NCBI GenBank assembly: GCA_963753195.1
Contig: CAVWBH010000001.1
Coordinates: 620,001 to 684,000 of the forward strand
DNA: 64,000 nt
Source of the DNA: Palsa-504 sp963753195
Lineage (GTDB): Bacteria > Actinomycetota > Actinomycetes > Streptosporangiales > Streptosporangiaceae
Direction of reading: 5' to 3'
The position numbers were made by a program, and so were the translations under genes. The notes under the pieces are model-generated. The model was not told the origin of the DNA and searched no databases. It worked only from the letters and a program-made list of their open reading frames with translations. Shown in pieces: positions 50,195 through 60,763 of the stretch. The first letter of the stretch is position 1. Every line of letters starts with the position of its first letter.

Positions 50195-52180
50195 CTAACG
50201 CCGCCGGCGGCGTCTGTGTTCCCGATCCGGCGGCGGACCGCCGTCATAAGGAAACGACGACACCGGCTGGCTCGGGGTAACGACCGTATCCTCGTACGGC
50301 GCGCGGTCCCGCGAGTCGCTGCCCGCATGCCCCGGCTGGTATCCGCCCGGCTGGCCGGGACCGTCGCCGCCGTAACCGGCTCCGGAGTAGGCGGCACCGC
50401 CGTCGCCGTAACCATTCCCGGCGTACCCCGGGCTACCGTCACCGTAGCCCGCACCGTCATGGCTCGTCCCGCTGTCGTAACCGGCACTCTCGTAGCTGAC
50501 GCTGTCGTAGCCGGTGCCGTTGTCGTAGCCGGTGCCGTTGTCGTAGCCGGTGCCGTTGTAACCGGCACCGTTGTAACCGGCGCTGTCGTAACCGCCGGCG
50601 TTGTAGCTGGCGCTGTCGTAACCGGCGCCGTTGTAGGCGTCGCCAGGGTGGCTATCGCGGCGGTTCCCGCCTGGCTCCGGGCCAGTACGGTCATAGCCGG
50701 GCTGGGCATAGCTGGAGTGCTCATAGGCCGCCTGGTGGCTGGCGTGCTGGCCGACGGGGTATTCCTCCTCCGGGTAACCCTCGGCCGGGCCCGCATGGCG
50801 CCGGTCCGAGTAGCCCTGCTCCGCGTACCCGTAGCCTTGGTCGGGCGCGGACTGGGTGGCATCCGGCTGATAGCGCTGCTGACCGTACCCGCGTTCGTGG
50901 TGCCCCTGCGCGGCATGGGCGCCGGCTCCCCCGAAACCACCTGGCTCCCCGGCCGACGGAAACCCGCCGGAATCCGTCGGGCCGGGGAGGCCTTGCTGGC
51001 CACGGTAGCTCCCGGGGGCCTCGAAGGGCTGGTCATGGTTCCCGCGCTCGTTGTACCCATAGCCGGCGAATCCCTGGGCCGGGTCCGCGTACTGGCCTGG
51101 GTCCGCGTACTGGGCCGGGTCCGCGTACTGGGCCGGGTAGGCCTGGCCCGGGTATCCCTGCTGGTAGCCCTGATGCTCGAAACCCTGACTGGCATAAGCT
51201 CCGCTGCCGTTCCCCAGCGGGATGAGCCCCGGAGGCGTCGGCTCGCCGTACCCGTATCCCGGGTAGCCCGGCTCGGCCGAGCCCGGATACCCGCCGTCGT
51301 CGTAACGCTGGCCTGCCCGTGACGCCTGCGCCCCGTAGGCTCCCTGAGCTGCGAATTGCTCCTGGTAGCCCTGGTCGGCGTACTCCGGCCCGGAGTACGC
51401 CGGGTCCGGGTACTGGGCCTGCGCGGGATAGGGGGCCTGGCCTGGGTACTGGGCTGGGTCTGCGTACTGGGCTGGGTCTGCGTACTGGGCTGGGTCTGCG
51501 TACTGGGCTGGGTCTGCGTACTGGGCCGGGTCTGCGTACTGGGCCGGGTCTGCGTACTGGGCTGGATCCCCATACCCCGGCTCGGGGTATGGGGGCTGCT
51601 CAGGGTACCGGGCGTGCTGGGCGTACCCGAGCTCGCGGTACTGGGAAGGGTCTGCGTAGCGGGCTGGATCGCGATACCCCGGCTCCGCATACCGCCCCTG
51701 CTCGTCGTAGCGGGGCTGGTCAGCGTAGCCGCCACCCGGCGGGAGCGCCCGGGGGGAAGCACCGCCGAGCACCATCGGGCCGACCGGCTCGTCGGGGCGC
51801 AGAGCGCGAAAATCACCGGTCACGGGACCGGTGAAATCAGCCTCTCGGCCGAGATCCCGGCCGCCAGCGTAACCGGGCAGTGCGGTGAGCCTCGGATCGG
51901 TCGGAGCACCGGACAGCTGGCGCGCGAAACCGCCCGTGCCGCGGGGGTCCCGCGGGTCCTGATGCATTCCGCGCTGCAAGGCGTCCATCAGCCTGGCCAG
52001 CTCCTCCTGGGGCAGCCTGAACGTGCCGGTGCAGGTGCCGCCCTGCCAGATGCTGAATACTGAGATCCCGGTGTCGGCGTACCAGCTCAGGCGCATGCTG
52101 CGGGAACTGCCACGCACGTCGAAGAAGACCTCGCCGAGCCGGGGTAGGGGCGCTGCGTCCGACGCTGACATGCCGCTCAT
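50195..52180 (-). CDS. long disordered Tyr/Gly/Pro-rich repeat protein
   Basis: 661 residues from ATG 52180 (GGGAGC upstream). Only the first 90 or so residues look folded: RLGEVFFDVRGSSRSMRLSW, YADTGISVFSIWQGGTCTGT, FRLPQEELARLMDALQRG, a conserved N-terminal domain of actinobacterial proteins of unknown role. The remainder is low complexity: seven tandem QYADPA units, a second DPAQYADPGQYADP block, many GY-rich units (GYDNGT, GYNGAG) and a terminal Arg run. No membrane segment or signal peptide. Such Tyr/Gln/Pro repeats may phase-separate or bind partners weakly. Function unknown. Confidence 0.75.
   Translation of the reverse strand: MSGMSASDAAPLPRLGEVFFDVRGSSRSMRLSWYADTGISVFSIWQGGTCTGTFRLPQEELARLMDALQRGMHQDPRDPRGTGGFARQLSGAPTDPRLTALPGYAGGRDLGREADFTGPVTGDFRALRPDEPVGPMVLGGASPRALPPGGGYADQPRYDEQGRYAEPGYRDPARYADPSQYRELGYAQHARYPEQPPYPEPGYGDPAQYADPAQYADPAQYADPAQYADPAQYADPAQYADPAQYPGQAPYPAQAQYPDPAYSGPEYADQGYQEQFAAQGAYGAQASRAGQRYDDGGYPGSAEPGYPGYGYGEPTPPGLIPLGNGSGAYASQGFEHQGYQQGYPGQAYPAQYADPAQYADPGQYADPAQGFAGYGYNERGNHDQPFEAPGSYRGQQGLPGPTDSGGFPSAGEPGGFGGAGAHAAQGHHERGYGQQRYQPDATQSAPDQGYGYAEQGYSDRRHAGPAEGYPEEEYPVGQHASHQAAYEHSSYAQPGYDRTGPEPGGNRRDSHPGDAYNGAGYDSASYNAGGYDSAGYNGAGYNGTGYDNGTGYDNGTGYDSVSYESAGYDSGTSHDGAGYGDGSPGYAGNGYGDGGAAYSGAGYGGDGPGQPGGYQPGHAGSDSRDRAPYEDTVVTPSQPVSSFPYDGGPPPDREHRRRRRR
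51446..51567 (-). repeat. 18-bp tandem array encoding QYADPA
   Basis: Six to seven near-identical 18-base units (plus-strand form GGGCTGGGTCTGCGTACT) are contiguous and in frame. Units differ by C/T at one position. This is prone to slippage and length variation. Confidence 0.9.
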
Positions 52181-52600
52181 GGTGGCGTGCTCCCATCCCT
52201 TTGTCCAGTTCGTCACGAACATTGACAGGCAGGCTAGCCGCCCGCCGCGGGACGCCCGAGAAAGAAACCGGAAATCACGCGGTGAATTTCACCACCCTGC
52301 GTGCAAGGTGACATAGAGGATGGCATCATTATCCGCGGGCATGCTGCGGCCCGCGTGGTTGTTTAGCAAGGATGAGTGAACCGCCGCGCAAGCGTCAGCC
52401 GTTCGGTTAAGTGACCGTTTGCTTACGCGATCGCCTGACCTGCGTACGGGAACACCTCGTCGCCGAGACGCGTTCTATCTTGCGACGGAGGTACTCGGAC
52501 AGGCCGGCTCGCGTGCGCGTGTCCACGAGCCTGACGCTCCGAACGCATGATTGATACTGTAACGCACGATTTGATGCATCTTGGTTGAGGTGATTGTTCC
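52181..52600. other. intergenic region between divergent genes
   Basis: 420 bases contain no convincing gene. It must hold promoters for the repeat protein (leftward) and the WhiB-type gene (rightward). A small imperfect palindrome, AAATCACGCGGTGAATTT, lies near 52272. Just before the whiB start is GGTTGAGGTGATTGTTCC, which provides a GAGGTG ribosome-binding site. Confidence 0.5.
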
Positions 52601-52900
52601 ATGTCGCAGGTACGTCGGCAGTCGGCCGTGCTCCCCCGCCCTAACTGGGGTTGGCAAGATGCCGCTGAGTGCCGGGGTGAGGATCTCTTGCTCTTTTTCG
52701 GCCCGGATGGCGAGCGCCAGCCGGAACGGGAGATCAGGGAGCGCAAGGCCAAGGAGATCTGCATGGCCTGCCCCGTACGGCTCGAGTGCTTGAACTACGC
52801 GGTGTCGCGGCCGGAGAAGTACGGCACCTGGGGCGGCCTCAACGAGGAGGAGCGGGCAGCGGAGCGGCGTCGTCGCATGCGCCGGGCCAACGCGGCCTGA
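52601..52900 (+). CDS. WhiB-family iron-sulfur transcription regulator
   Basis: 99 residues. The four cluster cysteines are C24, C54, C57 and C63 (ECRGED and ICMACPVRLEC), binding a [4Fe-4S] cluster. The turn motif GTWGGL (75-80) and the basic tail ERRRRMRRANAA follow. These proteins bind the primary sigma factor and alter promoter choice. The central FFGPDGERQPEREIRERKAK is characteristic of one conserved actinobacterial subgroup, but I cannot fix the paralogue number. Long upstream region suggests complex control. Confidence 0.92.
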   Translation: MSQVRRQSAVLPRPNWGWQDAAECRGEDLLLFFGPDGERQPEREIRERKAKEICMACPVRLECLNYAVSRPEKYGTWGGLNEEERAAERRRRMRRANAA

Positions 52901-52959
52901 GCCGCCAGCAGTCCGCAGATCGCCGAGAGCACCCCGTAAAGCCCGAAGTCCCGCGCTCT

Positions 52960-53628
52960 TCAGCCCAGCAGCGCCATGACGTCCGCGTCGGTCAGCTGGC
53001 CGAAGGCCGTGTACCACTCCCCTACGGACGAGAACCCGCCGGGCGCGGCCAGGATGACGACCTGGTCGGCCTCCGCGCGCATGGATTCGGCCGCGGACGG
53101 TGGCGCGACCGGTACCGCGAGGACGAGGTGCGCCGCCTGCGCGGCCCGCAGTGAGCGCAGGGCGGCGCGCGCGGTACTGCCGGTCGCCAGCCCGTCGTCC
53201 ACCACGATCACGCACCGGCCCGCTATCGGTGGCAGCGGCTTGCCGTCTCGATAGATTCGCACCCGTCGCTCCAGCTCGGCCTCCTCCGCCGCCACCACCT
53301 CGGACAGGTCAGCAGGCGCCAGCGCCAGCCGACCGAGCAGCGTGGCATCGTAAACGGGCTGCGGCAGGCCCTCGGCGATGGCGCCGAGGCCGAGCTCGGG
53401 CTGGGGCGGGTAGCCGATCTTGCGCGTCACGATCACGTCCATCGGCACGCCCAGGACCTCGGCGACTTCGCGGGCCACGGCCACGCCACCTCTGGGCAGG
53501 GCGAGCACCACGGTCCGTTCGGCCCATTGATCCAGGTCCACGACATCGGCCAGCCGTTCCGCGAGCAGGCGGCCAGCGCTCCGCCGGTCCGGGAAGGGGA
53601 GCACGTAGCTTCCGGGCTCGGAGGTCAT
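52960..53628 (-). CDS. phosphoribosyltransferase-domain protein
   Basis: 222 residues from ATG 53628 (GGGAGGC upstream). Type I PRTase fold: FPDRRSAGRLLAERL, VVLALPRGGVAVAREVAEVL, a flexible-loop region LDVIVTRKIGYPPQPELGLG-like, and the PRPP-binding motif CVIVVDDGLATGSTARAALR. This group of stand-alone actinobacterial PRTases (sometimes fused to dienelactone hydrolase) has no firmly known substrate. Monocistronic. Confidence 0.85.
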   Translation of the reverse strand: MTSEPGSYVLPFPDRRSAGRLLAERLADVVDLDQWAERTVVLALPRGGVAVAREVAEVLGVPMDVIVTRKIGYPPQPELGLGAIAEGLPQPVYDATLLGRLALAPADLSEVVAAEEAELERRVRIYRDGKPLPPIAGRCVIVVDDGLATGSTARAALRSLRAAQAAHLVLAVPVAPPSAAESMRAEADQVVILAAPGGFSSVGEWYTAFGQLTDADVMALLG

Positions 53629-53696
53629 GCCTCCCGGTGTACCCTCGCCGGCGCGAGGCAGCCACACCGGTCCCGGCCGGGCCGCACAATAGGGAC

Positions 53697-53834
53697 ATGA
53701 TCTGCGTACCGTGCCGGAAGCGGCAGCACGAGGACTGCCCCGGCGGCACGTGGTGCGACTGCCAGCACCGGCCGCCGGCGCAGTCGGCGGCATCGGGATC
53801 CGAGCCGCCGCTCAGCTGGATCCGCCAGGGCTGA
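53697..53834 (+). CDS. small Cys-rich protein (probable zinc-binding)
   Basis: 45 residues from ATG 53697: MICVPCRKRQHEDCPGGTWC, then DCQHRPP and a polar tail. The C-x2-C ... C-x5-C-x-C-x-H arrangement suggests a single zinc site. Similar short actinobacterial proteins share the CxxC...GGTWCDCQH core. Its own promoter is divergent from the PRTase gene (68 bases apart). Function unknown. Confidence 0.65.
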   Translation: MICVPCRKRQHEDCPGGTWCDCQHRPPAQSAASGSEPPLSWIRQG

Positions 53835-53929
53835 CCGGCACCGCCCGGGAATATCACGCGCAGCGGCCCGGTTGCCACGCGTATGGTGCCCACGAGGACT
53901 GTCCACATGCCGGACTTGTCCTGGACAGC

Positions 53930-53975
53930 CGGGTCCGTTACATGTGATCCTGTTGTAATGAGTGTTACGGACCCG
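53930..53975. promoter_or_regulatory. long inverted repeat upstream of the sulfur operon
   Basis: CGGGTCCGTTACA (53930-53942) and TGTTACGGACCCG (53963-53975) are complementary at 12 of 13 positions with a 20-base spacer that itself contains TGTTGTAATGA. It lies in the 398-base gap 53835-54232 before the sulfite reductase gene, about 258 bases from its start. It may be an operator for a cysteine/sulfur regulator or a terminator for the small Cys-rich gene. Nothing else was recognised in the gap. Confidence 0.5.
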
Positions 53976-54232
53976 TTGCTCGTCGTGCGTCGGCACGTCG
54001 ACTTCCTGCGCGTCCGCAGCGCCATCTGTCTCGGCACCCGATAATCGCCGCCGCCAATTTATGGACCAGGCGCGCGATGCCGGGTGCCTTCCTGCTGTTA
54101 CACCCGCTTGTAACGCCTCGGGCTGAGGCTGACGCCGAAGCCTGGCGGGCGCGGCCCGTCGCGCCGGGCGGGCAGCGGCCGGCAGGACCAGGTTCTCGCG
54201 GTGCGCGCCCCGAACCTGAAGGAACGTTTCCG

Positions 54233-55924
54233 ATGCCAGTCGGCACCACGACCGGGACCAAGACACGACGAAAGCGCGGCGAGGGCCAGTGGGCCCTCGG
54301 CTACCGCGAGCCGCTGAACAAGAACGAGGAAAGCAAGAAGAACGACGACGGGCTCAACGTCCGCCAGCGGATCCTCGACGTCTATTCCAAGCAAGGCTTC
54401 GATTCCATCGACCCCGCCGACCTGCGCGGCCGCTTCCGCTGGTACGGGCTCTACACCCAGCGCCGGCCGGGCATTGACGGCGGCAAGACCGCGGTCCTGG
54501 AACCCGAGGAACTCGACGACCGCTACTTCATGCTGCGCATCCGGATCGACGGCGGTCAGCTCGATAACGACCAGCTCCGCGTCATCGCCTACATTTCGCG
54601 CCGGTACGCGCGCGGTACAGCGGACGTGACCGACCGGCAAAACATCCAGCTGCACTGGGTCGAGATCGAGGACGTCCCCGATATCTGGGACGCGCTGGAA
54701 GCCGTCGGCCTGTCCACCACCGAGGCCTGCGGCGACACGCCGCGGGTCATCCTGGGCTGCCCGCTGGCCGGGCTGGACGCCGAGGAGATCATCGACGCCA
54801 CGCCGGAGATCGCCGCGATCACCGACACGTACATCGGCGACGCCGCGTTCTCTAACCTGCCGCGCAAATTCAAGTCCTCGATCAGCGGATGCACGGCCCA
54901 GTGCGCCATCCACGAGATCAACGACATCGCGTTCGTGGGGGTCGTCAACGCGGCCGGAGAGACCGGGTATGACCTGTGGGTCGGCGGCGGCCTGTCCACC
55001 AACCCGATGATCGGCCGGCGGCTGGGCGCGTTCGTCCGGCCCGGCCAGGTGCCCGAGGTGTGGGCCGGGGTGGCCGGGCTGTTCCGCGACTACGGCTACC
55101 GCAGGCTGCGCCACCGGGCCAGGATCAAGTTCCTGGTCGCGGACTGGGGCCCGGAGAAGTTCCGTGAGGTGCTGGAGAAGGAATACCTCGGGTACGCGCT
55201 GCCGGACGGCCCTCCGCCGGGAGCGCCCCGCGGCGGCGTCCGCGACCACGTGGGCGTGCACCAGCAGCGGGACGGGAACTGCTACGTGGGTTTCGCGCCG
55301 ACGGTGGGCCGGGTGTCGGCCGACGCGCTCGACGTCGTCGCCGACCTGGCCGCCCGGTACGGCAGCGGCCGGGTGCGCACCACGACCGAGCAGAAGATGG
55401 TCATCCTCGACGTGCCGCCCGAGCGCACCGAGGACCTGGTCGCCGAGCTCGACGCGGCCGGGCTGCCCGCCCGGCCCAGCGCCTTCCGCCGGAACACCAT
55501 GGCGTGCACCGGCATCGAGTTCTGCAAGCTCGCCATCGTGGAGACCAAGGCCCGGGCCGCGGATCTGATCGGCGAGCTCGAGCGGCGCCTGCCCGGCTTC
55601 GACACGCCGGTCACGATCAACGTCAACGGCTGCCCCAACTCCTGCGCCCGGATCCAGACGGCCGACATCGGGCTGAAGGGATCGCTGGTCACCGGCCCGG
55701 ACGGAACTCAGGTCGAGGGCTTCCAGGTGCACCTGGGCGGCAGCCTGAACGGCGGCGACGGCGCCGGCTCGGGGTTCGGCCGCAAGCTGCGCGGGCTCAA
55801 GACCACCGCCGAGGAATTGCCAGACTACGTGGAGCGTGTCCTGAGGCGGTTCCAGGCGGGCCGGGCAGATGGAGAGACATTCGCCGCCTGGACCGCGCGG
55901 GCGGCCGAGGAGGACCTCACGTGA
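54233..55924 (+). CDS. sir: ferredoxin-dependent sulfite reductase (siroheme, [4Fe-4S])
   Basis: 563 residues from ATG 54233 (GAAGGAA upstream). It reduces sulfite to sulfide in assimilation. Siroheme/[4Fe-4S] cysteines are C425, C431 (MACTGIEFCKLAI) and C467, C471 (NVNGCPNSCARIQ). The N-terminal half has DRQNIQLHWVEIEDVPDIWD. A Tyr near 71-74 and Cys near 166 fall where mycobacterial NirA has its Tyr-Cys crosslink, which supports sulfite rather than nitrite as substrate. First gene of a four-gene overlapping operon ending in a chelatase for the siroheme cofactor. Confidence 0.93.
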   Translation: MPVGTTTGTKTRRKRGEGQWALGYREPLNKNEESKKNDDGLNVRQRILDVYSKQGFDSIDPADLRGRFRWYGLYTQRRPGIDGGKTAVLEPEELDDRYFMLRIRIDGGQLDNDQLRVIAYISRRYARGTADVTDRQNIQLHWVEIEDVPDIWDALEAVGLSTTEACGDTPRVILGCPLAGLDAEEIIDATPEIAAITDTYIGDAAFSNLPRKFKSSISGCTAQCAIHEINDIAFVGVVNAAGETGYDLWVGGGLSTNPMIGRRLGAFVRPGQVPEVWAGVAGLFRDYGYRRLRHRARIKFLVADWGPEKFREVLEKEYLGYALPDGPPPGAPRGGVRDHVGVHQQRDGNCYVGFAPTVGRVSADALDVVADLAARYGSGRVRTTTEQKMVILDVPPERTEDLVAELDAAGLPARPSAFRRNTMACTGIEFCKLAIVETKARAADLIGELERRLPGFDTPVTINVNGCPNSCARIQTADIGLKGSLVTGPDGTQVEGFQVHLGGSLNGGDGAGSGFGRKLRGLKTTAEELPDYVERVLRRFQAGRADGETFAAWTARAAEEDLT

Positions 55925-56067
55925 CCACCCGGGCTGTCCCGTTTTACTGCCCTTACTGCGGCGAGGAAGACCTCGAACCGCAAGGCGCGACTGACGGCGA
56001 ATGGCATTGCCGCAGTTGCACCAGGAGTTTCCAGCTACGCTTTGCCGGAATAGGAGTGACCCTGTGA
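55921..56067 (+). CDS. zinc-ribbon microprotein of the sulfur-assimilation operon
   Basis: 48 residues from GTG 55921, overlapping the sulfite reductase stop and the cysH start by four bases each. The sequence has two knuckles, YCPYCGEEDL and WHCRSCTRSFQLRF, forming a probable zinc ribbon. The tight coupling implies stoichiometric production with Sir and CysH. It could be an assembly or electron-transfer accessory. Function unknown. Confidence 0.75.
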   Translation: MTTRAVPFYCPYCGEEDLEPQGATDGEWHCRSCTRSFQLRFAGIGVTL

Positions 56068-56795
56068 CCTCCCTCGTACCCTGCGGCCTGGAGCAGACCA
56101 GCCTGGAGGAGCCCGAGTACATGCGAACCCTCGCCGAACAGGCCGCTGAGGCACTTGCCGACGCGCCCGCCGAGGAGGTCATCCGCTGGGCCACCGATAC
56201 CTTCGGTGACCGGATCTGTATCACCTCCTCGATGACCGACGCCGTGATCGTCCACCTGGCCTCCGCGGTCCGGCCCGGCATCGACGTGCTCTTCCTCGAC
56301 ACCGGCTACCACTTCGCCGAGACGGTGGGCACCCGGGACGCCGTGTCGGCCGTGTACCCGATCCGCCTGGTCAACGTCACCCCGTCGCGCACGGTCGCCG
56401 AGCAGGACGCCGAACTCGGCCCGCGGCTCTACGGGCGCAATCCCGACCTGTGCTGCTACCTGCGCAAGGTCGAGCCGCTGGAGCGGGCGCTGACCAACTA
56501 CGACGCGTGGATCACCGGCGTGCGCCGCGACGAGACCAGCGAGCGCCGCCAGGCCCAGGCGGTCGAATGGGACGACAAGCGGGAGATGATCAAGGTCAAC
56601 CCGATCGTCAGCTGGAGCCAGAAGCAGGTCGACGACTACATCACCGTCAACAACGTGCTGGTCAATCCCCTGGTCTACGACGGCTACCCCTCCATCGGCT
56701 GCGCGACCTGCACCATCAAGGTCGAGACGGGCGCCGACCCGCGCAGCGGTCGCTGGGCCGGGACCGGCAAGACCGAGTGCGGGATTCATGCCTGA
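56064..56795 (+). CDS. cysH: adenylyl-sulfate (APS/PAPS) reductase CysH
   Basis: 243 residues from GTG 56064. The PP-loop-like nucleotide region ICITSSMTDAVIVHLA is followed by C130-C131 (DLCCYLRKVEPL) and C213-x2-C216 (GCATCTIK), the four ligands of a [4Fe-4S] cluster that mark APS reductases of the bacterial assimilatory type. The catalytic Cys is C239 in the C-terminal ECGIHA, matching the ECGIH motif. It converts APS to sulfite, the substrate of the upstream gene. Confidence 0.95.
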   Translation: MTSLVPCGLEQTSLEEPEYMRTLAEQAAEALADAPAEEVIRWATDTFGDRICITSSMTDAVIVHLASAVRPGIDVLFLDTGYHFAETVGTRDAVSAVYPIRLVNVTPSRTVAEQDAELGPRLYGRNPDLCCYLRKVEPLERALTNYDAWITGVRRDETSERRQAQAVEWDDKREMIKVNPIVSWSQKQVDDYITVNNVLVNPLVYDGYPSIGCATCTIKVETGADPRSGRWAGTGKTECGIHA

Positions 56796-57567
56796 ACCTG
56801 GCCTGGCCCCCCGGACGTCGGCCGATCCTGACCGGGCCCTGGTGGCTGTCGCGCACGGGAGCAAGGACCCGCGCGCGGCGGCCGCCATCGGCGAGCTGAT
56901 GGCGCTGGTGTCGGCCAGGGCGGCGGAGCGCGGCCTGCGCGTGCCGGACCCGCGGGCCGCTTACCTGGGTCACGCGGCGCCGTCCGTGCCGCAGGTCATG
57001 CGGGCGCTGCGGCCCGGCACGCCGGTCACCGTGCTGCCGCTGCTGCTCACCGCGGCGTACCACAGCAAGACCGACATCCCCCGGATGCTGGCCCGGGCGC
57101 TGCCCCGGGCCCGGGTGACGTACGGCGAGCCGCTCGGGCCGCACCCGCTGCTGCTCCGCGCCCTGGAACGGCGCCTGCCCGAGGCGGCGCTGCAGAACCC
57201 GGCCGAGGTCGCGGTGGTCCTCGCCGCCGCCGGGTCGAGCGATCCGGAGGCGAACGCCGCCATCGCGCGCCTCGCCGCGCAGTGGCAGGCCAAGACGGGC
57301 TGGTACGCGGTGCGCCCGGCCTACGCGTCGGCCGCCGGCCCCGACCCGGCGACGGCCGTGGCCCGGCTCCTGCGGGCCGGTGCCCGCCGGGTGGTGGTGG
57401 CCAGCTACCTGCTCGCGCCGGGCGTATTCGCCGACCGGATCCGGGACACGTCGCTGGCCGCGGGGGCGGCCGCGGTCTCGGCGGCGCTGGGCGCGTCGGC
57501 GGATGTGGCCGACGTGATCCTCGATCGTTACCAGGAGGCGGAAACCCGGGAGCGGGCAGCAGCGTAA
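56788..57567 (+). CDS. sirohydrochlorin chelatase
   Basis: 259 residues from ATG 56788, overlapping cysH by eight bases. CbiX/SirB-type two-repeat fold: VAVAHGSKDPRAAAAIGELM with the metal-binding His, and VTVLPLLLTAAYHSKTDIPR with the second His. The second repeat (VVLAAAGSSDPEANAAIARL, VVVASYLLAPGVFADRIRD) lacks the His of HGS. It inserts iron into sirohydrochlorin to make siroheme for Sir, so substrate route and cofactor are made by one operon. A cobalt-specific role is less likely in this context. Confidence 0.9.
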   Translation: MPEPGLAPRTSADPDRALVAVAHGSKDPRAAAAIGELMALVSARAAERGLRVPDPRAAYLGHAAPSVPQVMRALRPGTPVTVLPLLLTAAYHSKTDIPRMLARALPRARVTYGEPLGPHPLLLRALERRLPEAALQNPAEVAVVLAAAGSSDPEANAAIARLAAQWQAKTGWYAVRPAYASAAGPDPATAVARLLRAGARRVVVASYLLAPGVFADRIRDTSLAAGAAAVSAALGASADVADVILDRYQEAETRERAAA

Positions 57568-57590
57568 AACTGGGTAAAACCTCCTATAGC

Positions 57591-57606
57591 CCCCGGAACG
57601 CCGGGG
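57591..57606 (+). terminator. short GC hairpin after sulfur operon
   Basis: CCCCGG and CCGGGG arms around AACG, 24 bases after the chelatase stop. Small but well placed. Confidence 0.4.
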
Positions 57607-57728
57607 ATCCCGGATCCGCAGATCACGATCCGGTCTCTCGAACGTCCCGCCGGGCATGCGCGTACCAGGTAGAGTCGGCGGCTGACGAGGCGGCCTGACT
57701 CGCCGGATCACCCTGGAGAAGGGGGCGA

Positions 57729-59864
<2,136 letters not shown>

Positions 59865-59866
59865 TC

Positions 59867-60763
59867 ATGCGCCAGATCTTCGCCGCCGCTCCCCTCGGCG
59901 ACGCCGACTGGGCGGCGCTGTACGCCTACCCCTCCGGGCCGTGGCTGCGCGCCAACATGGTCTCGAGCGTCGACGGCGCGGCCAGCCTCGACGGCGTCAC
60001 CCAGGGCCTGTCCTCAAAGGCCGACCGGCGCCTGTTCGCGCTGATGCGCACGCTGGCGGACGTGATCGTGGTGGGCGCGGCGACGGTGCGCGCCGAGAAC
60101 TACGCCGCGGTGCGCCAGCACGAGCTCTGGCCGGACCTGCGGCCGGGCCGGCCCCCGACCCCGCCGATCGCGGTGATCACCGCCCGGCTGGACCTCGACC
60201 CGTCCAGCCGCCTCATCGCCACGGCCCCGGCCTGGGCCCGCACGATCATCATCACGACCGCGCAGGCCCCCGCCGACCGCCGGGCCGCCCTGGAAGGGCT
60301 GACCGATGTCATCGTGGCCGGCCAGGACACCGTGGACCTCAAGGCGGCCATCGCCGCGCTGGCCGAGCGCGGCCACCGGCGGATGCTCGCCGAGGGCGGC
60401 CCGCACCTGCTGGCCCAGATCGCCGAGGCCGGCCTGCTGGACGAGCTGTGCCTGACCGTCAGCCCGGTGCTGGCGGGCCCGACCGGGAACCGCATCCTGG
60501 CCGGCGCGCTGCCCGCGAGCTCGCCGCAGCCCCTCGCCCTGGCTCACGTCCTGGAAGACGACGGCTACCTGTTCTGCCGTTACACCAGGAAAGACTCGTT
60601 ATGCCGAACGGCCCCGGCCGCTTACCCGGAGCCCCTTCCCCGCCGCCAGCCTCCCCTGCGTCGCCCCTCTACCCCCTCTAGCCCCAATCTGGCGCGAGCC
60701 GTCAGGGGCGGGGCAGCAGGCCGCGCTGGAAGCCGGTGGCTACGGCGGCGGCCCGGTCGTTGA
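59867..60763 (+). CDS. RibD C-terminal-type pyrimidine/deazaflavin reductase-like protein
   Basis: 298 residues. The first 240 form a RibD_C/dihydrofolate-reductase-like domain: RANMVSSVDGAASLDGVTQG, ADVIVVGAATVRAENYAAV, MLAEGGPHLLAQIAEAGLLD and ELCLTVSPVLAGPTG. This family reduces pyrimidine intermediates of riboflavin synthesis, or related substrates, with NADPH. The last 55 residues are Pro/Arg-rich and run into the 3' end of the convergent response-regulator gene (62-base overlap), suggesting loss of the original stop. It lies two bases after glgX. Confidence 0.85.
   Translation: MRQIFAAAPLGDADWAALYAYPSGPWLRANMVSSVDGAASLDGVTQGLSSKADRRLFALMRTLADVIVVGAATVRAENYAAVRQHELWPDLRPGRPPTPPIAVITARLDLDPSSRLIATAPAWARTIIITTAQAPADRRAALEGLTDVIVAGQDTVDLKAAIAALAERGHRRMLAEGGPHLLAQIAEAGLLDELCLTVSPVLAGPTGNRILAGALPASSPQPLALAHVLEDDGYLFCRYTRKDSLCRTAPAAYPEPLPRRQPPLRRPSTPSSPNLARAVRGGAAGRAGSRWLRRRPGR

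Noticed and set aside
51446..51567. Regular short repeats resembling a CRISPR array
   Set aside because: Units are 18 bp, contiguous without spacers and in frame inside a coding gene (QYADPA).
53835..54232. SAM or cobalamin riboswitch before the sulfur operon
   Set aside because: No conserved core sequence of these riboswitches was found; only the inverted repeat at 53930-53975 stands out.
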